Positions 1 to 9,005 of a stretch of DNA of 64,000 nt are shown here, piece after piece. Position numbers and translations under genes: made by a program. Source of the DNA: Rhodospirillaceae bacterium. GTDB taxonomy: Bacteria; Pseudomonadota; Alphaproteobacteria; DSM-16000; Inquilinaceae. The notes under the pieces were generated by a model that saw nothing but the letters and a program-made list of their open reading frames with translations, did no database searches and had not been told where the DNA came from. The stretch is from contig JACKIG010000009.1 of NCBI GenBank assembly GCA_020638595.1, positions 137,302 to 201,301 on the forward strand, written 5' to 3'. The first letter of the stretch is position 1. Each line of letters begins with the position of its first letter.

Positions 1-1779
1 CCGGCCGGCGGCCGCGGCCTCGCGCGCCAGTTCCCGGTTCAGCGGGTCCAGCCGCGCGGCCATGGCCAGGCTGGCGGTACAGGCGTGGGCGGCGTGCTGC
101 GGGTCGTCCAGCGGCGCGTTCCAGAACGCCATGACGCAGTCGCCCATGTATTTGTCGATGGTGCCGCGGTGGTCCATCACCAGCTCGGTCATGGGGCTGA
201 GGAAGCGGTTGATCAGGCCGGTCAACTCGTGCGGGTCCAGAAGCTCGGAGATGCTGGTGAAGCCGCGGATATCGCAGAACATCACCGTCATCTCGCGGGT
301 GATGCCGCCCAGCTCCAGCTTCTCCGGCGCGCGCGCCAGCTCCTCCACCAGTTCCGGCGCCAGATAGCGCGAAAAGGCGCCGCGCACCTGCGCGCGCTCC
401 CCCTCCGTGCGCAGGTACCCGATCAGCGTGTTGACGCTGTACAGCACGAACAGCGTCGCCGCCGGGACCAGCGGTTCGATCAGCAGGTGCGACCGGGTGA
501 AGGCCAGCCAGCTTCCGCCCAGTGCTGCGGCAACCAGCCCGGCGGCGGCCAGCCCGCCGGCCAGCGCCCCCAGGCGCGGCTGGACGGCGACCAGCAGCAC
601 GCCCAGCACCAGGATATAGGCGATCTCCGCCCCCCGGACCCAGTCCGGGCGATGCAGGAACTCCCCCGTCAGGATCTGTTCGGCGATCTGGGCGTGGATT
701 TCGGCCCCCGCCGTCACCGATTGCAGCGGCGTGGCCCGAAGGTCGTGCAGCCCGGCGGCGGAAGAACCGATGAAGACGATGTGGTTGGCGATCGTCCACG
801 GGTCGATCTCGCCGGCGAACACGCGCCAGGCCGGGATGAACCGCTCCGGCACCGGGCCGGTGTCGTACAGCCGGACCTGGCCGTCGGCGGTCACGGCTAT
901 CTCGGTGTCGCCGATGACGACGCGGGCGATGCCGGTCTCGCTGCCGAAGGCGACCTCGCCGCTGGCACCGGCCAGCTTGATGATATAGGTCGACGCGCCG
1001 GCGGCCACCCGCATCGCCTCGGCCGACAGTGAGGGGAACACCGGTTCCGGCAGCCCGTCGTCGCGCCGGGCCGCGTCCAGCGCGAAGAACATCGGCACCT
1101 GGCGCACGATCCCGTCGGTGGACGGCACGACGTTGAACAGGCCGTTGCCGGCTGCCGCCGCCTCGATCGGCGCCAGGTTCACGGCGGCCGAACCGAAGCG
1201 CGGCAGGTGCAGCGCCGGCGCGCTGTCCACCGTCGCGCCGCCAAAGGCCAGGCCCCATTTGATCTGCGGCAGCCCGCCGCTGTCGTCGGGCATCGCGAAG
1301 ATGCCCGCGACCACCGGCTTGCCGGTGATCACATGGCCCAGCACCTGGTCGTGGTCCGGCAACTGTTCCAGCAGCGGGCGGATCTGGTCCAGCACCGGGT
1401 CCTGGACCCAGGATGCCGCCGCCTGCAAGGGCGAGGTGCGGTCGGGTTCGGCGAAGACCGCGTCGAAGGCGATGGCGCGCGCGCCGTAATAGTCCAGCAG
1501 GTCCACAAGCTGGGCGATATAGGTGCGCGGCCAGGGCCACTGGCCGATGCGGCGCAGGCTTTCCTCGTCGACGTCGACGATGCGCACGCCCGATGGCCGC
1601 GCCAGGTCTTGCGGGTCGACCACCGGCGTCACATAGGGCCGCGGCCGCATGTCCTGATAGGTGTCGAAGACCAGGTCCTGAAGGCGCAGGAACACTTCCG
1701 GCTCCGCCACCTTGACCGCGACCGCGCCCAGCAGCACCAGGGCGGCGGCAAGGATCTGGAGCCATCTGGGGATGCGCAA
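1..1779 (-). CDS. CHASE2-domain class III adenylate/guanylate cyclase, 3' end cut by window edge
   Basis: This is a membrane-bound sensor cyclase that should make cAMP (or cGMP) in the cytoplasm in response to a periplasmic signal. A hydrophobic N-terminal anchor (about residues 7-21) is followed by a CHASE2-type periplasmic domain (about 30-370), three membrane helices (about 375-440) and a class III cyclase domain. The cyclase shows the metal-binding motif FCDIRGFTS near residue 496 and the DKYMGDCVMAFW motif near 540; the lysine in the latter favours ATP. The rest of the catalytic domain lies beyond base 1. The start is a TTG at 1777-1779, chosen because GGGAGG lies about 9 bases upstream and no in-frame ATG fits. 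Two FecR-domain genes sit directly upstream on the same strand, a partnership often seen with CHASE2 cyclases. Confidence 0.9.
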   Translation of the reverse strand, partial: MRIPRWLQILAAALVLLGAVAVKVAEPEVFLRLQDLVFDTYQDMRPRPYVTPVVDPQDLARPSGVRIVDVDEESLRRIGQWPWPRTYIAQLVDLLDYYGARAIAFDAVFAEPDRTSPLQAAASWVQDPVLDQIRPLLEQLPDHDQVLGHVITGKPVVAGIFAMPDDSGGLPQIKWGLAFGGATVDSAPALHLPRFGSAAVNLAPIEAAAAGNGLFNVVPSTDGIVRQVPMFFALDAARRDDGLPEPVFPSLSAEAMRVAAGASTYIIKLAGASGEVAFGSETGIARVVIGDTEIAVTADGQVRLYDTGPVPERFIPAWRVFAGEIDPWTIANHIVFIGSSAAGLHDLRATPLQSVTAGAEIHAQIAEQILTGEFLHRPDWVRGAEIAYILVLGVLLVAVQPRLGALAGGLAAAGLVAAALGGSWLAFTRSHLLIEPLVPAATLFVLYSVNTLIGYLRTEGERAQVRGAFSRYLAPELVEELARAPEKLELGGITREMTVMFCDIRGFTSISELLDPHELTGLINRFLSPMTELVMDHRGTIDKYMGDCVMAFWNAPLDDPQHAAHACTASLAMAARLDPLNRELAREAAAAGR

Positions 1780-1936
1780 TGCCCGCTCCCTCCCACGGGG
1801 GGATGCCGCTCTCTCTCCCCCTGCCGGGTGCGGCGGCCGGGGACCGGGGCTGCGGGCAGTCTAGGCGATGGCTTCCGTCAAGACCATGCCGGCGTGCCGC
1901 CGGGCACCGGGGCGGCACGCCGGATGCTGCGACCCG

Positions 1937-2662
1937 TCAGTCGGGGGTGTTCCCGCCGCTGCCGCCGCCGGTCGCCCCGCCGGGATTGCCGTCATCGCCG
2001 TCGTTGGTGACGGTGTCGTGGCTGACGACGTCGCCCGACGTCGCCGCAAAGGCGCGCCCGCGCGCCCAGCCCGGCAGCGGCGCGGCCGCCCCTTCCTGGC
2101 CGCCGCAGGCCGTGGTCAGGATATCCAGCATCCGCCCCGCCGGCACATAGGTGACGGCCTGGCAGTTGCGGGGCTGGATCCAGGCTTCGCCCACCAGGAC
2201 GATCAGCCGCGTCGCCCCCGAACCGGGCGTCACCAGCACCGTGACGTCGGTGCCGCGCAGGCCGATAACCGCCACCGGCGTGCGGATGACATAGCTGTCG
2301 CTGGGCAGCTGGCCGCTGATGAAGCGCATGCCACCGACGGTGATGCGGGTGGCGACGTCGCCGCTGTTGGCGCCGGGGTTGTACAGGAATTCGTCCAGGA
2401 CGACCTGGCTGCCCGGCCCGACGGTGATGACCGTGTCATCCGCCATGGACAGCCGCGCGGCCCCCGACGGGTCGGTTGCGATCAGGTCCTGCCGGAACAC
2501 CGGATCTTCCCGGGCCAGGCCGCCCTGCACGCCGCCCGCCGGCGTCCGGTAGGATTCGGTCGCCACCTGTGCCGCGACACCGATGGGCTGTGCCTGTGCC
2601 GCCGCCACCGGCGCGAGAAGGGCCAGGACCAAGATCGGGAGGGTTCGGGTGAAGCGTTGCAT
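1937..2662 (-). CDS. FecR-domain secreted protein (copy 1)
   Basis: The protein is 241 residues with a cleavable signal peptide (hydrophobic stretch ending AAAQAQ) and a central FecR-type domain containing the hallmark TPVAVIGLRGTDVTVL. FecR domains outside iron signalling are periplasmic, and they recur next to CHASE2 proteins; the natural inference is that this protein interacts with the periplasmic part of the downstream cyclase, which begins about 160 bases further on. The tail is glycine-rich (GGATGGGSGGN) and probably disordered. I used the ATG at 2660-2662 rather than an upstream one because it places the signal peptide at the N-terminus. It is a close paralogue of the next gene upstream. 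Ligand and exact role are unknown. Confidence 0.85.
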   Translation of the reverse strand: MQRFTRTLPILVLALLAPVAAAQAQPIGVAAQVATESYRTPAGGVQGGLAREDPVFRQDLIATDPSGAARLSMADDTVITVGPGSQVVLDEFLYNPGANSGDVATRITVGGMRFISGQLPSDSYVIRTPVAVIGLRGTDVTVLVTPGSGATRLIVLVGEAWIQPRNCQAVTYVPAGRMLDILTTACGGQEGAAAPLPGWARGRAFAATSGDVVSHDTVTNDGDDGNPGGATGGGSGGNTPD

Positions 2663-2830
2663 CACAGGCCAGGTTCCTCTTTGCTCAACCGCAATCCGCA
2701 GGGGCCGCCGCTGCCCCCCTTTGTCGCAGGACATAGGTACGAAAGAAGGGCGCCCCTGTCATATCGTGTCCTGCCAGTCAGTAGTCGAACGGTATCGCCA
2801 CGTCGATAGCCGCTCGGTTCGCGGGCCGGC

Positions 2831-2857
2831 GGCGCCATCCCCCCGGGGGGTGGCGCC
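2831..2857 (-). terminator. Strong GC hairpin after FecR copy 2
   Basis: GGCGCCATCCCCCC at 2831-2844 pairs with GGGGGGTGGCGCC at 2845-2857, with one bulged T and essentially no loop. It lies about 15 bases past the stop of FecR copy 2. There is no U-tract, so it may attenuate or stabilise a 3' end rather than act as a classic intrinsic terminator. If it ends transcription, the two FecR genes are separately transcribed. Confidence 0.45.
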
Positions 2858-2871
2858 GCCCGACCCCGGTA

Positions 2872-3630
2872 TCAGAGCCGTCCGCCGACGGCGACTTCGC
2901 CGCCGCGGGTGTCGCCCCCGGGTGTGCCGCCCGGATTGCCGCCCGGGTTGCCGTCGCCGGTGTCATCGCTCAGGATTTCATTGATGACGACGACCGTGTC
3001 CTCGATGGGGAACAGCCGACCGCGCGCCCATTGCGGCAGCGGGACGGCGGGTTGCTCCTGCTGTCCGCAGGCGGCGATCGGGGCAATGTCGACCATGCGG
3101 CCCGCCCTCACCGGAATGTCGTAGTCACAGCCCGTGGGACGGACGGCAACCTCGCCGACCAGGACGATCACCCTCGTCACCAGGGTCTCGGGGTTCACCA
3201 GCACCGTCACGTCGGTGCCGCGCAGGCCGATCACCGCCACCGGCGTGGCGATGGAATAGCTCTCGCTGGGCAGGTCGCCGCTGATGAAGCGCATGCCGCC
3301 GGCCGATATCCGGGTGACGACATCGCCGCTGTTCGTCGCCGGATCGTAAAGGAACCGGTCCAGCGACACCTGGCTGGCGGGGCCGACGGTGATCACCGTG
3401 TCGTCCGCCATATCCAGCCGCGCCGCACCGCGGCCGTCGGTGACGATCAGGTCATCCGGGAAGATCTCGTCCTCCGGCGCAAGCGCAACCTCCGCGCCGC
3501 TGGCGGGTGTGCGCTCTGAGTGGGTTGCCACCTGGGCGACGACGCCGATGGCATTGGCCATGGCGGCCGGGATCGGCGCTGCCAGGCCCAGACACAGGGA
3601 CAGGATGGCCACATTCGAACGGTGCAGCAC
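2872..3630 (-). CDS. FecR-domain secreted protein (copy 2)
   Basis: This is a 252-residue paralogue of the neighbouring FecR protein. It has the same plan: signal peptide (cleavage expected near AAMANA), a FecR core with DDTVITVGP, GGMRFISGDLPS and TPVAVIGLRGTDVTVL, a conserved cysteine pair in the second half, the shared PLPQWARGR segment, and a Gly/Asp-rich C-terminal tail (DGNPGGNPGGTPGGD). The start is GTG at 3628-3630 with AAGGAG eight bases upstream. Together with copy 1 and the CHASE2 cyclase it looks like a sensory module of the periplasm. The high similarity over the core and the divergent tails suggest a tandem duplication followed by divergence. Confidence 0.85.
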   Translation of the reverse strand: MLHRSNVAILSLCLGLAAPIPAAMANAIGVVAQVATHSERTPASGAEVALAPEDEIFPDDLIVTDGRGAARLDMADDTVITVGPASQVSLDRFLYDPATNSGDVVTRISAGGMRFISGDLPSESYSIATPVAVIGLRGTDVTVLVNPETLVTRVIVLVGEVAVRPTGCDYDIPVRAGRMVDIAPIAACGQQEQPAVPLPQWARGRLFPIEDTVVVINEILSDDTGDGNPGGNPGGTPGGDTRGGEVAVGGRL

Positions 3631-3847
3631 TGGTTGGACTCCTTGAAGCCGTCATCGCCCGGTGCCCCTACGCCGCCCCACGACGATCCTGGGGGGCGGC
3701 GCCACCGGGCTCAAGGCAGCCAATCAACACGGTCCATCCGTCCAATCTGCGGCCCTCTCGGGCCAGGGTGGGGCGGTTTCGCGTCAAACACAGGGAAAAT
3801 TCAGGCAGAAATCCAGCATGTCGCATATTCGGAGATCGTGCGGGCCA

Positions 3848-5034
3848 CTATTCGGCCACGGCCGCGGCCGGGCGGCGGCTGCGCGTCATGAGGGCCAGCA
3901 CCAGGGCCAGCGCGGGGTAGACGGCCGACAGCCGATAGAGCTGTTCGAAGCTGAACGCCTCGCGCAGGGCGCCCAGCGCGAAGGAGCCGGCCCCGACACC
4001 CACCATCAGGGCCGCGATCATCAGGGCGGACACCAGCGCCACATGCCTCGGGAACCGCTGCGAGACCAGGGCGATGGTCAGCGGGAAGAAGGCGGAACAG
4101 GCAAGGCCGGCGAAGGCGAACAGGCCGATGCCCAGCGCCGCGGTTTCGGCATAGGGCAGCAGCTGGAAGGCCGCGATCATCAACAGCGGCAGCGCCAGCC
4201 AGACCGGCCCGGCCGGCAGGCGCACCAAGAGGGCGGAAACGGACAGCCGGCCGACGACCATCGCCCCCCAGAACACCGACAGCGCCAGGCCCGCCACCCC
4301 GGCGTCCAGCCCCTTGCCATCGCGCAGATAGATGACGGCCCAGTTGGCGAAGGTCCCCTCCGCGAAGGCATAGACCACGGCGACGGCCAGGAAGATCCAC
4401 AGCACCGGCGTCGCCAGCGCCCCGGCCGTCCGCGCGCCGCCCTGATCCGCCGTCTCGTCCCGCGGCAGGGGACGACCGCACCGGCGGCGGCCAGCACCAG
4501 CGCTACGGCCAGCAGCAGCATGGGAAAGCCCGGCCAGTACCCGGCCGCGACGAATTGCGCTGCGGCCAGCGGCCCGGCGGCGAGGCCGAGGCCGAAGATC
4601 GTGTGCACCGCCACCAGGGCCGCGTCGCCCTTGGCGGGAAACAGCAGGCGCGGATAGGCATTCAGCGGTGCGCCGAACAGGCCGAACCCCAGCCCCAGGG
4701 CCGACGTGCCCGCCAGCACCCAGGCATAGGCACCGCCTGGGCCGGCCAGCCCGCTGGCGATCAGGGCTGCCTGCGACAGGCCGTTGACGGCCATGCCCAG
4801 CACCAGCAGCCGCCGCAGTCCCAGACGGCGGGCAAGGGTCCCGCCGATCACCGCGCCGGCCGCCGCCAGCGCCACCTGGGGCAGGAAGATGGCGCCGTAC
4901 TGGCCGTCGGTCAGGCCCAGGACCGTCTTCATCACGTCGCTGAGCGCCGGGAAGCTGACCAGCGTCAGCCCTTGCAGGAAGCCGGCGGCATAGACGACCG
5001 CGATCGCCGGCAGGCGGCCCGAAGAGGTGCGCAT
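3848..5034 (-). pseudogene. MFS transporter interrupted by a single-base frameshift
   Basis: Two reading frames together encode one roughly 395-residue, 12-helix major facilitator. The first half starts at the ATG 5032-5034 (AAAGGA about 12 bases upstream; MRTSSGRLPAIAVVYAAGF) and runs through the sixth-seventh helix region until about base 4470. The second half continues without loss of similarity in a neighbouring frame (PLPRDETADQGG, then helices up to the stop at 3848). The junction is a run of four G at 4468-4471 (C on the coding strand); one extra base there would restore a single frame. Either the gene is inactivated by slippage in a homopolymer or the base is a sequencing error. The substrate is not evident. 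The upstream TPR gene is on the same strand. Confidence 0.8.
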
Positions 5035-5127
5035 GACCCCGAAGTCCTTTCCCGGCATCGGCATCGGTGCCTGAGACCGCTTGGACGCCGCAGTTCCCAG
5101 GCCGGTTACAGGCGTGGGCGCGTGCCC

Positions 5128-6441
5128 TCAATGCGGCCGGGCGCGCCGCAGGAAATCGCGATTGAGCGGGCTGTGCGGCTTCAGGGCCAGCCTTTCGTTG
5201 GCCAGGGCTTCCGCCAGGTTGGTCTGTCCGCCACGCAAGGCCGCCTCGGTCAGGGTCCAGTCGATGATGTCGCGCTGGGCATGGCTGCCGCCGAACCGGT
5301 TGGCGATGAAGCGGGCCGGATGCAGGTGCGATACTGCCGCTGCGTAGTCGCCGCGCCAGAATGCCACGAAGCCGTCGACCAGCGGCAGCCCCGTGCTGCG
5401 CGCCCAGTGCGTGACCTCGCCCCCGGATTCGCTGCTGGCGAGGGCGGCGCGGATGCGCTCGACCTCGTCGTCGCGGCCGGCACCCAGATACGCCATGACC
5501 GCATGCCAGTCGTTGAAGGGATAGGATGCCCCGTCGGCATGCCCGTCCCAGGCTTCCGCGACCTCCACCCAACGGTCGCCGACGGCGTGCCCGGTCAGGT
5601 GCAGCCGCCACAGCAGTGCCGAGGCGTCGACCAGGTCCAGGACGACGGCGCTGTGGTCCTCGCGGATCGGACCGTCGTACAGGGCCAGCACCTGGTCGGC
5701 CTCGCCCAGGTCCAGGTGATACAGGGCACGGTGCCACCAGTTGTGCACCTTGAAGAAGTTGTCGTCCCCGGACCAGTAGGGCTCGCGCGCGATCATCCAG
5801 CCGATGCCGTCCTGGGCGCGGCCCTGCATCTCCATCACATGGGCGACGGCGTGGTGGGCCCAGCAGTCCAGCGGCTGCAGGTCGATCGCCTGCCGGCCCA
5901 CCTCCTCGGCCTTGGCGTAGTCGCCCGTTTCCTCCAGCCCGAAGGAATACATGCCCAGGACGACGGCGTGGCCGGGCGTGCTGCTGGACCAGTGCGGCAG
6001 CGCGCGGGCGATGCGGTCACGCAGGTCGCGGGCGTTGGCGCGGTAGAAGTCCATCAGGTGCCCGCATTGCAGCGCGACCAGGTCGCGGGGAAAGCGGACA
6101 TTGTGCAGGTCCATCGCCGTGGCGGCTGCATCCCAGTTGCCGCCCAGCAGGTGGTCCAGGACGGCAATATGCGAACCCTCGCGATCGTTGGCCGGAAGCG
6201 TGCGGGCATGCCCGAGGATGGACCGGGCTTCGGCCGTCAGCTGCGGTTCCGTCGCCAGGCCCAGCATGTGGGCCTTGGCCAGGTGGGCCATGACGAAGTC
6301 GGGCGCGGCATCGATGGCCCGGTCCAGGGCTTCCAGCGGATCGCCGCGATAGATGTTCAGACGCTCGACACCCTGATCGTAGTGCTGCACGGCTTCGGCC
6401 GTGGCGCCGCTGACCGGGTTGCCCTGTCGATCGGCGATCAT
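5128..6441 (-). CDS. Tetratricopeptide-repeat protein
   Basis: The protein is 437 residues, soluble in appearance, and rich in helix-turn-helix repeat pairs typical of TPR proteins, for example DYAKAEEVGRQAIDLQP near residue 180 and TNLAEALANERLALKPHSP near the C-terminus. It has no signal peptide or membrane segment, so it should be cytoplasmic. Many bacteria carry this whole-length family annotated only as tetratricopeptide repeat protein, and its function is not established. The start is the ATG at 6439-6441 with GGGGGAGA upstream. It is followed on the same strand by the broken MFS transporter, which may share its transcript. Confidence 0.8.
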   Translation of the reverse strand: MIADRQGNPVSGATAEAVQHYDQGVERLNIYRGDPLEALDRAIDAAPDFVMAHLAKAHMLGLATEPQLTAEARSILGHARTLPANDREGSHIAVLDHLLGGNWDAAATAMDLHNVRFPRDLVALQCGHLMDFYRANARDLRDRIARALPHWSSSTPGHAVVLGMYSFGLEETGDYAKAEEVGRQAIDLQPLDCWAHHAVAHVMEMQGRAQDGIGWMIAREPYWSGDDNFFKVHNWWHRALYHLDLGEADQVLALYDGPIREDHSAVVLDLVDASALLWRLHLTGHAVGDRWVEVAEAWDGHADGASYPFNDWHAVMAYLGAGRDDEVERIRAALASSESGGEVTHWARSTGLPLVDGFVAFWRGDYAAAVSHLHPARFIANRFGGSHAQRDIIDWTLTEAALRGGQTNLAEALANERLALKPHSPLNRDFLRRARPH

Positions 6442-6639
6442 GGTCTCGTCTCCCCCTTGCGCAGCACATCCGCCGCCGGTGGCCTGATGCGGAATTTCGC
6501 GGGACTCTAGCAAACCGCCCGCCGGGCACCAGTGAACAGTTGGGCAGCGACGATTGCGCCGCCCGGCCGGCACCGGCCTGTGGCAGGATGGCGCCGGCAG
6601 ACCCGCCCCTGCCCGACGCCACTGCAAGGGATCCCGATC

Positions 6640-8163
6640 ATGGCGCGCCTGACCTTCACGCTTGCGATGCTCTGTGCGCTGGTTCTTTCGGGCGCCGTCG
6701 CCCGCGGGCAGGATATCGGGCCGTACACCGCCACAGCCGACGTGCTGCCCATCGGCATGGACCCGGACGACCCGAAGGCGGAGATCTTCTTCGTGGCCTA
6801 TACGCTGGATCAGGCCGACGCCGCCCGGCGGCCGATCACGTTCCTGTTCAACGGGGGGCCGGGGGCGGCAAGCGTGTTCCTGCACCTGGGGGCCGTCGGC
6901 CCGTATACGCTGGCGGTGGCCGGCGACGGCAGCATGCCGGCGCCGCCGTCGCACCTGGTCGCCAATCCGTATTCGTGGCTGGCCTTCACCGACCTGGTGT
7001 TCATCGATCCGGTCGGCACCGGCTACAGCCGGGCGCTGCCGTCGGCCCATGGCGATGACGACGGCGGCGGTGCCGGGGCCAACGGCCCCGCCGACCCCCA
7101 CGCCTATTGGGACGCCGAGGCCGACCTTCAGGCGATCGGCCAGTTCATGCGCCTCTATCTCACCCGCAACGACCGCTGGGCCTCGCCGAAGGTCATCGCC
7201 GGCGAAAGCTATGGCGGCCTGCGGGTCGGGGCGCTGACGCGGATGCTGATGGACGACTTCGACATCCTCTTGAACGGCGCCGTGCTGGTATCGCCGGTGC
7301 TGGACTATTCGCTGGTGGAGGATGATTCGCGCCATTCGCTGCTGCCCTGGGCGACGCTGCTGCCGTCGCTGGCGGCAACGGCCGCGGTGCACGGGCGGGC
7401 GGCGAGGGGGGACGGGACCGCCGACCCGGTCCCCGATCTGGCTGAGGTCGAGGCGTTCGCGCTGACCGGCTATCTCACCGGTCTGGCCGGCATCGGACGG
7501 ATGCCGGAGGCCGAGACGGCGGCCTTCTACGCCCGCGTCGCCGGGTTGACGGGGCTGGACGTCGACACCGTGGCGCGCATGCGCGGGCGTATCGGCGCGT
7601 GGGATTTCGCCAAGCTGCTGCTGCGCGACCGGCAGTTGGTGGTCGACCGCTACGACGGCACCCAGGCCGGCCCCGACCCCTATCCCGACCGTCCGTGGCT
7701 GGAAGGCGACCGCTCGTTGACACTGTCCGACGGGCTGTTCGCGTCCGCCTTCCTGGGATACGTCGCGGACGAACTGGGCTATCGCACCGACCGGCCTTAC
7801 GAGGTGCTGAACGACGACACCTTCTATGGCTGGACCTTCGACAGCGCCATCGAAGGGCGCCAGGGCTATGTCCGCACGGCCGACGACCTGGCCTATGCCC
7901 TGACGCTGAACGACCGCCTGCAGGTGCTGATCGTCCATGGACTGCATGACCTGATCACGCCGTACCTGGCCAGCCGCTACCTGATCGACCAGACGGTGGT
8001 CGACCCGGACGCGCGCAGCCGCGTGCGCTTCGCCAACTACGACGGCGGCCACATGTTCTATTTCCACAGCGCAAGCCTGCAAGCCTTCCACGACGACGTC
8101 GCGGCCCTGTTCGCCGGCCTGGCGGGCCCGTCCGACGGTCGGGCATTGCCGGCGTCGCCGTGA
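6640..8163 (+). CDS. Secreted S10-family serine carboxypeptidase
   Basis: The 507-residue protein has a signal peptide (LVLSGAVARGQ) and the features of peptidase family S10: the oxyanion segment FLFNGGPGAASVF, the pentapeptide GESYGG holding the catalytic serine near residue 190, an aspartate in VLIVHGLHDLITPY and a histidine in YDGGHMFYF. It should remove C-terminal residues from peptides in the periplasm or outside the cell. The start is ATG 6640 with AAGGGA about ten bases upstream; this puts the signal peptide first. The next gene follows about 95 bases later on the same strand and is also secreted. No propeptide boundary is visible. Confidence 0.88.
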   Translation: MARLTFTLAMLCALVLSGAVARGQDIGPYTATADVLPIGMDPDDPKAEIFFVAYTLDQADAARRPITFLFNGGPGAASVFLHLGAVGPYTLAVAGDGSMPAPPSHLVANPYSWLAFTDLVFIDPVGTGYSRALPSAHGDDDGGGAGANGPADPHAYWDAEADLQAIGQFMRLYLTRNDRWASPKVIAGESYGGLRVGALTRMLMDDFDILLNGAVLVSPVLDYSLVEDDSRHSLLPWATLLPSLAATAAVHGRAARGDGTADPVPDLAEVEAFALTGYLTGLAGIGRMPEAETAAFYARVAGLTGLDVDTVARMRGRIGAWDFAKLLLRDRQLVVDRYDGTQAGPDPYPDRPWLEGDRSLTLSDGLFASAFLGYVADELGYRTDRPYEVLNDDTFYGWTFDSAIEGRQGYVRTADDLAYALTLNDRLQVLIVHGLHDLITPYLASRYLIDQTVVDPDARSRVRFANYDGGHMFYFHSASLQAFHDDVAALFAGLAGPSDGRALPASP

Positions 8164-8259
8164 TGACCCGGGCGACCGGGACGATCGGCTGCAGGTGCGA
8201 TAGGCTTTGTGAGCGACACCGATGGGCGGTACGCCCGTCACGGCAAGGGGGGAACGACG

Positions 8260-8826
8260 ATGGGGGGCAGGCATGCAATCGCGTGGGCGCTGGGCGGGCT
8301 TCTGGCGATCGGGTTATCGGTGGGCGAGGCGTACTGCCAGGACGCCGCCGTGCTGACGGTGTCCGGCGCCATCGACCACACCAACCGGCCGGCATTCGAC
8401 CCGTTCCGCGATGCCTTCTTCGGCTATCACGGGATCGCCTTCGACAACGCCTATCAGTTCTCGGCTGCCGACCTGGCGGCGCTGCCCCAGCAGCGGCTGG
8501 AGGTCACGTACCCCGTGTGGATCGAACCGACGGTGACTGTGGAAGGCCCGCGGCTGCTGGATGTGCTGGACACGGTGGGGGCCACCGGCGACACGGTGAC
8601 GCTGACGGCGCTGGATGGCTTTGCGGTGACGCTGGACCGCGCCCATCTGACCGGGGCGTTCGTCCTGGCCGTGGGCGCGGATTGTACGCCCGACGGTTGC
8701 ACGCCGTTGGGGCTGGGCGGGCGGGGTCCGGTGTGGCTGGTGTTCCCGCCCGGCGCCTATCCCGACTATCCGGGCGAGGATGACGACGGCCTGGCCTGGG
8801 CCGTTTTCCACATTCAAGTGGACTGA
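8260..8826 (+). CDS. Small secreted protein with oxidoreductase molybdopterin-binding (SUOX-like) fold
   Basis: The protein is 188 residues with a signal peptide ending near EAYCQD. The mature part resembles the compact domain of sulfite-oxidase-like proteins that occurs alone in many Proteobacteria: LTVSGAI at the start, an FSAADLAALPQ segment, a PRLLDVLDTVGA segment and a closing WLVFPPGAYPDYPGE. The cysteine that would hold molybdenum in true sulfite oxidases is not recognisable; the two cysteines present (ADCTPDGC) sit elsewhere. It is therefore probably a cofactor-free relative with an unknown role. The start is ATG 8260 with GGGGGGA directly upstream. Confidence 0.65.
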   Translation: MGGRHAIAWALGGLLAIGLSVGEAYCQDAAVLTVSGAIDHTNRPAFDPFRDAFFGYHGIAFDNAYQFSAADLAALPQQRLEVTYPVWIEPTVTVEGPRLLDVLDTVGATGDTVTLTALDGFAVTLDRAHLTGAFVLAVGADCTPDGCTPLGLGGRGPVWLVFPPGAYPDYPGEDDDGLAWAVFHIQVD

Positions 8827-9005
8827 CGGTGCGATTTTTCCCTTGGGAACAACGGCCCTTGCAATAAGTTAACCGTCGAACACAGGGGCCCGGTCCACCC
8901 CGGCCACGCGCCGGATCGCTGCGTGCCGGTACGACCGGGGGTGGTCCGCTTCCGTCCGGCGCATTTGGCTGGCGGGATCGTGCGAAGGGGATTCGTGGCG
9001 ACCGC

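Noticed and set aside
85..1032. Long plus-strand open frame opposite the CHASE2 cyclase
   Set aside because: The minus-strand cyclase covers it with clear motifs; the plus frame has low-complexity Arg/Gly/Asp-rich protein, typical of antisense frames in GC-rich DNA.
4555..6510. 651-residue plus-strand open frame across the MFS and TPR genes
   Set aside because: It is antisense to two recognisable genes and has a Gln/Gly/Arg-rich composition with no domain.
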